The translations under genes were made by a program, and so were the position numbers. Positions 1-5,298 of a stretch of DNA of 64,000 bases are shown one piece after another (within the stretch, counting starts at the first letter, position 1; each line of letters starts with the position of its first letter). The stretch spans positions 62,001 through 126,000 of the IMG/VR virus record IMGVR_UViG_3300032315_000774; one strand, 5' to 3'. The notes below the pieces were generated by a model. It made no database searches and had not been told where the DNA came from. It was given only the letters and a program-made list of their open reading frames with translations. Source of the stretch: a virus.

Positions 1-23
1 AACGCCCACGCTGGCTTGCTCAT
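1..23 (-). CDS. Start of an unidentified gene, cut by the window edge
   Basis: An ATG at 23-21 overlaps the TGA of the upstream gene as ATGA, the coupling used throughout this genome. Only seven codons (MSKPAWA) lie inside the window, so nothing can be said about function. Confidence 0.5.
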
Positions 24-631
24 CGCGTTCGAACTCCTGACGCCACGATCTCCTGCTTGTACAGCGTACTATACTCAACGTGCATCGCGCCTGATTGAAA
101 ATCAGTAAAGAGACCACAGGTGTGCACCAGCAGCCACCAGTTCTGGTCGCAGGCTTTGCTCCAGCGCTCTGTCATAGCTACCAGCTCTTCGTCGGTGAAG
201 ATCCGATCGTCAATACGCCGGACTGTCGTTTCTTCCCAGTGCGCAAGGTTCACAACGACTGCTTGTCCTGCGAAAGCAGAACTGGTGCTGATGTGCTTGT
301 ACCAAGGCTCGATCGTCTTCGTGACGTTGCGGACGTACGAAGTGTCGTTGTTGACCGTCGGATCGCGCATAGCCTCTAGCTTGCGTCGAGGAATCGGTGC
401 GCCTCCGTATCGGATCGTCCACCCGCCGTAGTAGTACGGACAGTTCAGCTTCGCGGTATCAGCAGGAAGAACTGGAACCGGCGAAGGCATCGCGAGGTCA
501 GGGATGTAGCGAGCGTACTCGTCGGCGAACGCTTGTGCGTTCGCCTGCAGCTCCAGCCACACACGGTGTGCCTCTTCTGCTCGGGCGAACACACCGAAGA
601 ACTTTGCGTCAGGATCGATCTTGATCTGCAT
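20..631 (-). CDS. Hypothetical protein, 203 aa
   Basis: A 203-residue soluble protein beginning MQIKIDPDAKFFGVF, with no signal peptide or membrane segment. It is rich in aromatic residues (YYYGGW, WWLLVHTCG) and has no motif I recognise. It is the first protein gene after the tRNA array and ends with an ATGA overlap into the next gene, so it opens a further operon. The start is preceded by a purine-rich stretch (GGTAAGGTAAAG) that may serve as ribosome binding site. Frame and codon use look coding; function unknown. Confidence 0.75.
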   Translation of the reverse strand: MQIKIDPDAKFFGVFARAEEAHRVWLELQANAQAFADEYARYIPDLAMPSPVPVLPADTAKLNCPYYYGGWTIRYGGAPIPRRKLEAMRDPTVNNDTSYVRNVTKTIEPWYKHISTSSAFAGQAVVVNLAHWEETTVRRIDDRIFTDEELVAMTERWSKACDQNWWLLVHTCGLFTDFQSGAMHVEYSTLYKQEIVASGVRTR

Positions 632-814
632 GATCCGACTTTACCTTACCGACGAGGAAAAGTCTCACGCACTCGGATCAACATGCGAAGGCAGTCACAG
701 CGTGCCACAAGAGAGACCCCTGCTCCTCGGAGCCGCACCCTGTGTCCATCAGTCTAGCCTTGTACACTCCTATGCTGGCTTCACAGGAGCAAGAACACGA
801 AGACGGTCATTCTA
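632..814 (-). other. Spacer between tRNA array and protein gene
   Basis: About 180 bases with no tRNA and no convincing gene in any frame. It must carry the leader of the downstream 203-residue gene. I see no convincing -35/-10 pair and no strong terminator. Confidence 0.4.
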
Positions 815-888
815 TGCTCGGAGAGGGATTCGAACCCCCAACAACTAGATCCTGAATCTAGCGCGACTACCAGTTGCGCCACCCGAGC
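815..888 (-). tRNA. tRNA-Leu (anticodon CAG)
   Basis: Acceptor GCTCGGG/TCCGAGC, Leu-type D arm (GGTAGTCGCG), anticodon stem CTAGA/TCTAG around loop TTCAGGA, T arm GGGGG-TTCGAAT-CCCTC. The variable region is only five bases (TTGTT), where bacterial tRNA-Leu normally has a long class II arm. CCA is not encoded. Reads CUG. Confidence 0.85.
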
Positions 889-892
889 GATG

Positions 893-966
893 TGCTCACG
901 AAGAGATTCGAACTCTTACAATGCGGTGTTTGAAGCCGCCACGTCTACCAGTTGCGTCACGTGAGC
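893..966 (-). tRNA. tRNA-Leu (anticodon CAA)
   Basis: Acceptor GCTCACG/CGTGAGC, anticodon stem GCGGC/ACCGC (one C-A mismatch) around loop TTCAAAC, T loop TTCGAAT. Reads UUG. As in its two neighbours, the variable region is short and the D arm is of Leu type. Confidence 0.8.
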
Positions 967-968
967 GA

Positions 969-1042
969 TGCCTAGGAGAGGATTCGAACCTCCACGTTAC
1001 AGACCCTCAGTCTGCTGCGTCTACCAGTTGCGCCACCTAGGC
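969..1042 (-). tRNA. tRNA-Leu (anticodon GAG)
   Basis: Acceptor GCCTAGG/CCTAGGC, anticodon stem GCAGA/TCTGT around loop CTGAGGG, five-base variable region AACGT, T arm GGAGG-TTCGAAT-CCTCT. Reads CUC/CUU. Third of three tandem Leu tRNAs that share a near-identical D arm. Confidence 0.82.
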
Positions 1043-1238
1043 AACCTCACAGCGAGCGCTCGCTGTGAGTGACCGTGTGTGCAGTGTGCACTGCTCAGCG
1101 GCCAGGCGGTCTCCCCTGGCCTTGATGACGCGTCTCGAAGTACAGAGCTGGCGGACTGGATACCGCTCGGGTGTACTTGATCAACGTCATCGGTAGACAC
1201 GATGTGTTTCGGCCTTCTGGCCATCTTCAGTACCGAGT
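1043..1238 (-). ncRNA. Structured spacer within the tRNA array, possible small RNA
   Basis: No tRNA or credible ORF. The spacer holds a perfect 24-bp palindrome at 1046-1069 (arm CTCACAGCGAGC), a GGCCAGG/CCTGGCC hairpin at 1100-1121, and a long nested helix at 1124-1191. The nested helix has GATGACG pairing CGTCATC, inside it AAGTACA pairing TGTACTT, then GAGC pairing GCTC. A small GGCC-TTCT-GGCC hairpin lies at 1211-1222. The density of pairing suggests a folded RNA or processing elements in the tRNA precursor. No family recognised. Confidence 0.4.
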
Positions 1239-1310
1239 GGAGGTGACAGGGATCGAACCTGCGACATTCGGCTTGCAAAGCCGACGCTCTCCCAGCTGAG
1301 CTACACCCCC
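1238..1310 (-). tRNA. tRNA-Ala (anticodon TGC)
   Basis: Acceptor GGGGGTG/CACCTCC, anticodon stem TCGGC/GCCGA around loop TTTGCAA, T loop TTCGATC. Canonical class I tRNA; CCA not encoded. Confidence 0.95.
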
Positions 1311-1315
1311 ATGTG

Positions 1316-1388
1316 TTACGAGGACAGGATTCGAACCTGCGACCCGAGTCTTGTAAGGACCCCGCTCTGCCAACTGAGCTACCCCGCA
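1316..1388 (-). tRNA. tRNA-Val (anticodon TAC)
   Basis: Acceptor TGCGGGG/CCTCGTA, anticodon stem GGGTC/GACTC around loop CTTACAA, T arm GCAGG-TTCGAAT-CCTGT. Abuts tRNA-Phe directly, implying processing from a shared precursor. Confidence 0.93.
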
Positions 1389-1461
1389 TGACGAGAGCAG
1401 GCATCGAACCTGCGACCTCCGGCTTTTCAGACCAGCGCTCTACCAACTGAGCTATCTCGTC
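1389..1461 (-). tRNA. tRNA-Phe (anticodon GAA)
   Basis: Acceptor GACGAGA/TCTCGTC, anticodon stem CTGGT/GCCGG (two G-U pairs) around loop CTGAAAA, T loop TTCGATG. No spacer to tRNA-Val. Confidence 0.93.
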
Positions 1462-1467
1462 GATCTT

Positions 1468-1552
1468 CGGAACCAGGAGGGATCGAACCTCCGCACGCTT
1501 TCGCGTGGCTACGGTTTAGCAAACCGCCCTGTTACCTCTCCAGCATGGTTCC
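1468..1552 (-). tRNA. tRNA-Ser (anticodon GCT)
   Basis: Class II tRNA with a long variable arm (hairpin CCACGC-GAAA-GCGTG), acceptor GGAACCA/TGGTTCC, anticodon loop TTGCTAA and discriminator G. Reads AGC/AGU. Confidence 0.93.
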
Positions 1553-1556
1553 ATGA

Positions 1557-1628
1557 CGCCGCGTAGGAGAATCGAACTCCTCTTAGTTCCGCAGACAACG
1601 GAGTGTACTCCCAGAGTACGAACGCGGC
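1557..1628 (-). tRNA. tRNA-Asp (anticodon GTC)
   Basis: Acceptor GCCGCGT/ACGCGGC, D stem GTAC/GTAC, anticodon stem CTCCG/CGGAA around loop TTGTCTG, T loop TTCGATT, discriminator G as expected for Asp. Confidence 0.9.
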
Positions 1629-1636
1629 AAGAGACA

Positions 1637-1712
1637 GGAGGTATGACGGGGCTCGAACCCGCTAAAGGCAGCTCCACAAGCTGCTGCTTCGACCGCTTCA
1701 GCTTCATACCTC
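1637..1712 (-). tRNA. tRNA-His (anticodon GTG)
   Basis: Acceptor GAGGTAT/ATACCTC, anticodon stem GCAGC/GCTGC around loop TTGTGGA, T arm GCGGG-TTCGAGC-CCCGT. The discriminator is C, the His identity base. The base before G1 is T rather than the usual encoded G-1. Confidence 0.9.
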
Positions 1713-1716
1713 ACAC

Positions 1717-1788
1717 AGACGCCGACTGGACTTGAACCAGCATATACAAGGACTGCAGCCTTGCGCCTCACCATTCGGCCACAGCGTC
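1717..1788 (-). tRNA. tRNA-Cys (anticodon GCA)
   Basis: Acceptor GACGCTG/CGGCGTC, anticodon stem CAAGG/CCTTG around loop CTGCAGT, T loop TTCAAGT, discriminator T, the Cys identity base. Confidence 0.93.
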
Positions 1789-1799
1789 ATGAACCCTGA

Positions 1800-1872
1800 T
1801 CGAGGCGAGAGGATTCGAACCTCCGACCCTCTGCTCCCAAAGCAGATGCGCTACCAACTGCGCTACACCTCG
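1800..1872 (-). tRNA. tRNA-Pro (anticodon TGG)
   Basis: Acceptor CGAGGTG/CGCCTCG, anticodon stem TCTGC/GCAGA around loop TTTGGGA, T arm GGAGG-TTCGAAT-CCTCT. Confidence 0.93.
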
Positions 1873-1875
1873 AAG

Positions 1876-1949
1876 AACTCCTGACGGGATTCGAACCCGC
1901 GATTGCCGCCGTGAGAAGGCGGTGGCTTGAGCCGCTTGCCAACAGGAGC
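1876..1949 (-). tRNA. tRNA-Glu (anticodon CTC)
   Basis: Acceptor GCTCCTG/CAGGAGT, anticodon stem CCGCC/GGCGG around loop TTCTCAC, T arm GCGGG-TTCGAAT-CCCGT. One of two Glu tRNAs; the other has TTC. Confidence 0.9.
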
Positions 1950-1957
1950 GAAGAACA

Positions 1958-2029
1958 CGGGCACATGAAGATTTGAACTCCAACTTCAGGGTTCGTAGCC
2001 CTGCGACCTATCCGTTAGTCGATGCGCCC
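1958..2029 (-). tRNA. tRNA-Arg (anticodon ACG)
   Basis: Acceptor GGGCGCA/TGTGCCC, anticodon stem CAGGG/CCCTG around loop CTACGAA, T loop TTCAAAT. A34 would need deamination to inosine by host TadA to read all CGN codons it normally serves. Confidence 0.92.
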
Positions 2030-2033
2030 CATG

Positions 2034-2107
2034 TGTGACAAGCAGGAGTTGAACCTGCGACCTCATGCTTATCAGGCATGCGCTCTGACCACCTGAGCTA
2101 CTGTCAC
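2034..2107 (-). tRNA. tRNA-Ile (anticodon GAT)
   Basis: Acceptor GTGACAG/TTGTCAC, anticodon stem CATGC/GCATG around loop CTGATAA, T loop TTCAACT. Confidence 0.93.
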
Positions 2108-2115
2108 GTGCGAAC

Positions 2116-2188
2116 AGCGTGTGGCGAGGTTCGAACTCGCGACCTACGACTTGGAAGGACGTCGCTCTGCCAACTGAGCTACACACGC
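2116..2188 (-). tRNA. tRNA-Gly (anticodon TCC)
   Basis: Acceptor GCGTGTG/CACACGC, anticodon loop CTTCCAA in a stem (ACGTC/GTCGT) with one T-T mismatch, T arm GCGAG-TTCGAAC-CTCGC, discriminator T as expected for Gly. Confidence 0.9.
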
Positions 2189-2192
2189 GAAG

Positions 2193-2395
2193 CGCCTCTG
2201 ACGGGACTTGAACCCGCAAACGACTAGATGAGAGCAACCGTGAAGCCTCTCTCTTCTCTGCACCGCCTTGGAGAATGGCCTTCCCTAAGCTGAGCATGGA
2301 GACCCAGTTCGGTGAGCAATCGCAACCGTAGGGCAGTGCAGTTATGTCTCCACCTTCCGTTTTAGGTGAGCCTGTTCCATTTCGGCTTCAGAGGC
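2193..2395 (-). tRNA. Interrupted or tRNA-like gene, about 200 nt
   Basis: The ends are those of a normal tRNA: a perfect 7-bp acceptor (GCCTCTG at 2395-2389 pairing CAGAGGC at 2200-2194), a T arm GCGGG-TTCAAGT-CCCGT just inside the 3' acceptor strand, and a D-arm-like GCC...GGC with GG in its loop after the 5' strand. Between them are about 130 extra bases containing several hairpins, including CACCT/AGGTG and GGAGAC/GTCTCC. A segment resembling a Trp anticodon arm (CTGGG-TCTCCATG-CTCAG, containing CCA) lies inside. I see no group I intron core motifs. It may be an intron-containing tRNA, possibly tRNA-Trp (the only amino acid missing from the set), a degenerate gene, or a tRNA-capped small RNA. 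Confidence 0.45.
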
Positions 2396-2397
2396 GA

Positions 2398-2464
2398 AAG
2401 CAGAGGATGGAATCGAACCATCGAGCAACGGCTTATGAGGCCGCGCAGCACCTTGCGCTCTGCT
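2398..2464 (-). tRNA. tRNA-Met-like (anticodon CAT), reduced D arm
   Basis: Acceptor AGCAGAG/CTCTGCT, anticodon stem GCGGC/GCCGT around loop CTCATAA, T arm GATGG-TTCGATT-CCATC. Only 13 bases separate acceptor and anticodon stem, so the D arm is shortened and the gene is about 67 nt. The CAT anticodon could be Met or, if C34 is lysidinylated, Ile. Confidence 0.7.
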
Positions 2465-2473
2465 ACGAGCACA

Positions 2474-2546
2474 CGCATGCGACAGGGATCGAACCTGCGA
2501 CCCTCGGCTTAGAAGGCCGACGCTCTTCCAGCTGAGCTACACATGC
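2474..2546 (-). tRNA. tRNA-Arg (anticodon TCT)
   Basis: Acceptor GCATGTG/CGCATGC, anticodon stem TCGGC/GCCGA around loop CTTCTAA, T loop TTCGATC. Reads AGA/AGG. Confidence 0.94.
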
Positions 2547-2549
2547 AAG

Positions 2550-2622
2550 AGCCTGCTACCGGAGTCGAACCGATGACCAGCTGTTTACAAAACAGCTGCT
2601 CTACCAACTGAGCTAAGCAGGC
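2550..2622 (-). tRNA. tRNA-Thr (anticodon TGT)
   Basis: Acceptor GCCTGCT/AGCAGGC, anticodon stem GCTGT/ACAGC around loop TTTGTAA, T loop TTCGACT. Confidence 0.94.
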
Positions 2623-2628
2623 GAGAAG

Positions 2629-2701
2629 TACCCCCAAGGAGATTCGAACTCCTGTCGCCGGGGTGAAAACCCAGCATCCTTGGCCACTAGAAGATGGGGG
2701 C
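2629..2701 (-). tRNA. tRNA-Glu (anticodon TTC)
   Basis: Acceptor GCCCCCA/TGGGGGT, anticodon stem CTGGG/CCCGG around loop TTTTCAC, T arm AGGAG-TTCGAAT-CTCCT. Confidence 0.93.
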
Positions 2702-2706
2702 GCGCA

Positions 2707-2779
2707 TTGTCACACCAGGAGTCGAACCTGGAACCCGCAGATTCAGAATCTGCTGCTCTACCAGTTGAGCTATGTGACA
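2707..2779 (-). tRNA. tRNA-Gln (anticodon CTG)
   Basis: Acceptor TGTCACA/TGTGACA, anticodon stem GCAGA/TCTGC around loop TTCTGAA, T arm CCAGG-TTCGACT-CCTGG. The only Gln tRNA, specific for CAG. Confidence 0.93.
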
Positions 2780-2782
2780 TCA

Positions 2783-2867
2783 CGGAAGGTAAAGGGATCG
2801 AACCTCTGCAGACTTTCGCCTGTCACCGATTTTCAAGACCGGAGCCTTACCACTCGGCCAACCTTCC
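2783..2867 (-). tRNA. tRNA-Ser (anticodon TGA)
   Basis: Class II tRNA: acceptor GGAAGGT/ACCTTCC, anticodon stem CCGGT/ATCGG around loop CTTGAAA, long variable arm with CAGGC-GAAA-GTCTG, discriminator G. Its 5' end lies three bases from a 51-nt hairpin. Confidence 0.93.
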
Positions 2868-3130
2868 AGAGCCGGAAAACGCACCGAGGCGTGAGCAAAA
2901 CGCTTCGATGCGTTTTCCGGCAGACACGAGAATCCTGTGAACACAACAGAGCTTTCAGCTGTCCACAATGATCCTCATCAACCGCTTCATGAAACGCGAA
3001 GTCTCGCTGTCGCACCACAACAGCGCCCAAGACACCAGTGGTGTCTTCTTGCTCCGTGCAGGAGCATGCTCCTTTGGGAGAGGAGCACGTTCAGAACTAC
3101 AACTATCTCGTTGCAGCCGTCAAGTTTGCA
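2868..3130 (-). other. Spacer in the tRNA array with strong hairpins
   Basis: No tRNA or credible gene in 263 bases. It contains a near-perfect 22-bp hairpin at 2871-2921 (outer arm GCCGGAAAACGCA, inner arm CGAGGCGT, seven-base loop), an 8-bp hairpin AAGACACC-AGT-GGTGTCTT at 3029-3047, and a 12-bp palindrome GGAGCATGCTCC at 3061-3072. None is followed by a T-run in the minus direction, so RNA processing or structural roles look more likely than termination. Confidence 0.45.
2871..2921 (-). repeat. Long inverted repeat (22-bp hairpin)
   Basis: A 13-bp perfect outer stem (GCCGGAAAACGCA pairing TGCGTTTTCCGGC) continues through one non-Watson-Crick position into an 8-bp inner stem (CGAGGCGT with ACGCTTCG) closed by seven bases. 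It ends three bases upstream of the tRNA-Ser(TGA) 5' end, so it would sit at the RNase P side of that tRNA in the precursor. Confidence 0.7.
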
Positions 3131-3203
3131 TGGGAGCGATAGGAGTCGAACCTACAACCCGCAGTGTAAAAATCTGCTTCTCTACCAGTTGAGTTACGCT
3201 CCC
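3131..3203 (-). tRNA. tRNA-Lys (anticodon TTT)
   Basis: Acceptor GGGAGCG/CGCTCCC, anticodon stem GCAGA/ACTGC (one A-A mismatch) around loop TTTTTAC, T arm TGTAG-TTCGACT-CTATC region intact. Confidence 0.92.
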
Positions 3204-3208
3204 GACAG

Positions 3209-3282
3209 TGGAGACGACAGGAATCGAACCTGCGTTTAGACGGGGTAAGAACCCGCTGCAACCCAGCTTTTGCTAAGTCTCC
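3209..3282 (-). tRNA. tRNA-Lys (anticodon CTT)
   Basis: Acceptor GGAGACT/CGTCTCC with a T-C mismatch at its base, D stem GCAA/TTGC, anticodon stem GCGGG/CCCGT around loop TTCTTAC, T loop TTCGATT. Distinct in body from the neighbouring tRNA-Lys(TTT). Confidence 0.9.
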
Positions 3283-3285
3283 GAA

Positions 3286-3358
3286 CGAGGCGCACAGGAA
3301 TCGAACCTGCAACCCGCAGACTAACAATCTGCCGCTCTACCAGTTGAGCTAACGCCTC
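3286..3358 (-). tRNA. tRNA-Asn (anticodon GTT)
   Basis: Acceptor GAGGCGT/GCGCCTC, anticodon stem GCAGA/TCTGC around loop TTGTTAG, T loop TTCGATT, discriminator G as expected for Asn. Confidence 0.94.
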
Positions 3359-3387
3359 AAGAATGACTCGTCTTCGATTGTCAGAGA

Positions 3388-3473
3388 TGGAGCAGGAGGG
3401 AGTCGAACCCCAGCCTCGAAAGGCGGCCCGGTTTACAGCCGGGTTGAGCTACCAATGCCGCGTACCTTGCTCC
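3388..3473 (-). tRNA. tRNA-Tyr (anticodon GTA)
   Basis: Class II tRNA with long variable arm, acceptor GGAGCAA/CTGCTCC, anticodon stem CCCGG/CCGGG around loop CTGTAAA. First tRNA in the direction of transcription, just downstream of the hairpin at 3482-3520. Confidence 0.94.
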
Positions 3474-3481
3474 AGAAACTC

Positions 3482-3520
3482 GAAGGGCCAGCCCACCGTC
3501 GTCCGGCGAGCTGGCCCTTC
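3482..3520 (-). terminator. Hairpin after the esterase gene, probable terminator
   Basis: A perfect 11-bp stem (GAAGGGCCAGC pairing GCTGGCCCTTC) with a 17-base loop, about 95 bases downstream of the esterase stop and just before tRNA-Tyr. In the minus direction it is followed by GAGTTTCT, a weak U-tract. It could end the esterase transcript or separate it from the tRNA precursor. Confidence 0.55.
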
Positions 3521-3614
3521 AAGGAAGGATCACACGCCGAACGCTACGACATCTGCTCGCCTGTGTCGCTCGCGTTCATGGGCCTGTTGTACCGAGGTCC
3601 GATGGCGCTGTCAA

Positions 3615-4577
3615 CTACTGCTGCATGAATCCGAAGATCTGCGGTCCGAAGCGGTCATTCGTCGGTGTGTGCGTCATGCTGGTCGCTGCACAGAACGTCA
3701 CGCCTCGCGGCGATGGACACGTCCACGTTCGACATCCTGCGTTCAGGCTTGGCGGTGTCACGACGCTTTCGCTCGCGCACCCGTACGCTGTGCGCAGCGA
3801 CTGCACGCGGCTCTCTGCCTGCGAGAACGACACCACCGTGTCCGCTGTCCCGTGGATCCATAGGACCGGCGTGTTGCATCCGCTCCATGTGCCGCTGCCA
3901 GGCACGTTCAAGACTGCTCCGCTCAAGATGCTCACGCTGCTGACATCAGCAGGCGCACCGCACGCATACCAGAGCGCAGCGCCTGCGCCACACGAACGCC
4001 CATACACAGCGATCGGCCCGGTCACGCACAGGTTGGTGCGAACGTCCGCGACGACCGCCGCCAAGAACGCCGTGTCCTCCGTCGACTGAGCCCAGCTCGT
4101 GGTCCCTGGACACGGTGTGCCACCAGAACGCGCGTCAGGGTAAACGAACACCCAGCTGTCGCTGACGCCTGCCGTGATCGACGCCTGCTCGACTTCAGGC
4201 GCGGCCCAGTCCTGCGGGCTGGACCAGGTCTGTGCGCGGAAGCTCGCGCCCGTCCAGCTGGCACCATGCAGGCCCAGTCCCACGCGTCGTGGGACGCTGT
4301 TCGTGGCGTCGTAGTCTGCGTCGACGCTGAGCACGTAGGAGCGCGTGACGCCACCGACCGTGAGCGATCGGCTGTAGGCGCGGCGGTCGCCTTCGAACGC
4401 GAACACCGTCCGTGGCGTGTAGCGTGGCGCCAGCGTGCGCCCACAGCCCGCTGGGAGCGTTCCAGCGTCGAGGGGCACCGTGGCGTCGAGAAGCGAACTT
4501 GTGGCGTCTGGACGCGGTACAGACGCGTCGCAGGGGCAGGTGCACAGCTGACCGAGGAGTAGGAGGGCGATGATCAT
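3615..4577 (-). CDS. Secreted alpha/beta-hydrolase esterase (PHB depolymerase / LpqC-like)
   Basis: A 320-residue protein with an N-terminal hydrophobic signal (IIALLLLGQL followed by Cys residues) and an Asp/Ala/Pro-rich linker to about residue 40. The fold is that of the polyhydroxybutyrate depolymerase/acetyl-xylan or feruloyl esterase family. The oxyanion-hole segment LHGASWTG lies near 103-110, the nucleophile elbow YGRSCG has Ser at about 195, the acid segment IHGTADTVVSF is near 240-250, and a C-terminal His sits in SMTHTP near 302. Many Cys residues suggest disulfides and export. The ATG at 4577 directly follows a hairpin with no clear Shine-Dalgarno. The gene is flanked by strong hairpins on both sides, like a moron cassette. 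Substrate unknown: a polyester, a capsule acetyl ester or a host metabolite ester are all possible. Confidence 0.75.
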   Translation of the reverse strand: MIIALLLLGQLCTCPCDASVPRPDATSSLLDATVPLDAGTLPAGCGRTLAPRYTPRTVFAFEGDRRAYSRSLTVGGVTRSYVLSVDADYDATNSVPRRVGLGLHGASWTGASFRAQTWSSPQDWAAPEVEQASITAGVSDSWVFVYPDARSGGTPCPGTTSWAQSTEDTAFLAAVVADVRTNLCVTGPIAVYGRSCGAGAALWYACGAPADVSSVSILSGAVLNVPGSGTWSGCNTPVLWIHGTADTVVSFSQAESRVQSLRTAYGCASESVVTPPSLNAGCRTWTCPSPRGVTFCAATSMTHTPTNDRFGPQIFGFMQQ

Positions 4578-4580
4578 GCC

Positions 4581-4653
4581 CGGACCCTATAGAGGGTCCG
4601 CAGTGCCGACAAGGGTGGTCTGCGTCGCGTACCGAAGCACCGCGACGCAGACC
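4581..4653 (-). promoter_or_regulatory. Two hairpins upstream of the esterase gene
   Basis: A perfect 13-bp stem at 4617-4629/4641-4653 (arm GGTCTGCGTCGCG, 11-base loop) is followed by an 8-bp stem at 4581-4600 (CGGACCCT-ATAG-AGGGTCCG) ending three bases before the esterase ATG. The first may terminate the upstream operon. The second occupies the position of a ribosome binding site and contains TATAGGG, so it could be a translational control element or overlap a promoter. No run of T follows either stem. Confidence 0.5.
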
Positions 4654-4701
4654 GTGGAGTTGCTAGCCCCAGAGCCAAGATGTGGCGTCTACGTGCTGAC
4701 G

Positions 4702-5298
4702 TCAAGCGTCCGCGACGAGGCGTGCAGTCCACATGAACGAGCCGCCTGCGACGAGGTAACGCGCAACAAGATCGATGTCCGATCCATGACCGTATATAGG
4801 TTCGCTCGCATACAGTATCTGTACAGCACTTAGAAGTCGCTGAAAGTTCGGTACAGACAGCTCGGCGATGTGAGCGCTTTGAGCTTCGATGCGCTTGATG
4901 ACGACGTCGCGGTCTTCGGAAGTGCGTGCGAGGATCTTCGTCGTCAAGCTCTTCACACGACGTGCCTTCTCGGCGTTCACGAGATCACGTAAACGCGGAA
5001 GCGCAGAGCGGTGCACGATCTTCGGCCCGCGTGGTGTCATATACACGTGCCCTCGACCTGCAAGTTGGTGGTACGACCACGTAAAGAGCTGTTTGACCTC
5101 TGCACGCGAGAAGACGACCAGCGCACCTGTGTCATCGGCCATCACTGCCGATTCGAGCTTGGTGATGTCCTCGCGCACACGGTGTTCGTGATGGTGAACA
5201 GAAGACACGAGTAAGCGTTGTTCGTAGTAGTCGCTGTTTTCGATCCAGTGCTTGAAGAGCTTGATACCGGGTCTGATTTCATCAGGTGTTGTGATCAC
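4702..5298 (-). CDS. Hypothetical protein, 198 aa, paralogue of upstream gene
   Basis: Starts at a GTG that overlaps the TGA of the preceding gene (GTGA). The N-terminal 90 residues parallel the upstream 107-residue protein: a PDEIRPGIKLFKHW start matches PNKLRAGHRLFRRF, and VKQLFTWSYH matches LKRLFTWSMY. The remainder (about 95-198) is a separate helical region ending in GGSFMWTARLV. No catalytic motif seen. Last gene of the 10.4-4.7 kb run; a strong hairpin follows its stop. Confidence 0.75.
   Translation of the reverse strand: MITTPDEIRPGIKLFKHWIENSDYYEQRLLVSSVHHHEHRVREDITKLESAVMADDTGALVVFSRAEVKQLFTWSYHQLAGRGHVYMTPRGPKIVHRSALPRLRDLVNAEKARRVKSLTTKILARTSEDRDVVIKRIEAQSAHIAELSVPNFQRLLSAVQILYASEPIYGHGSDIDLVARYLVAGGSFMWTARLVADA

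Noticed and set aside
1141-1240. A further tRNA in the spacer before tRNA-Ala
   Set aside because: No T-loop TTCxAxx with flanking stem or matching acceptor could be found; the sequence folds into other helices.
2193-2395. Group I intron in a tRNA gene
   Set aside because: The insert (about 130 nt) is shorter than known group I introns and lacks recognisable P/Q/R/S core elements such as a GACTA-type R segment, so I call it interrupted or tRNA-like instead.
2193-2395. tmRNA
   Set aside because: Far too short, no tag-peptide frame, no G-U pair at the Ala identity position and no typical tmRNA 5' end.
1516-3327. Short protein genes across the tRNA array
   Set aside because: All open frames there run through tRNA genes and show no protein-like composition or start signals.
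4581-4600. T7-type promoter at TATAGGG
   Set aside because: Only the short end of such a promoter is present, inside an inverted repeat, and no phage RNA polymerase gene is seen in the window.
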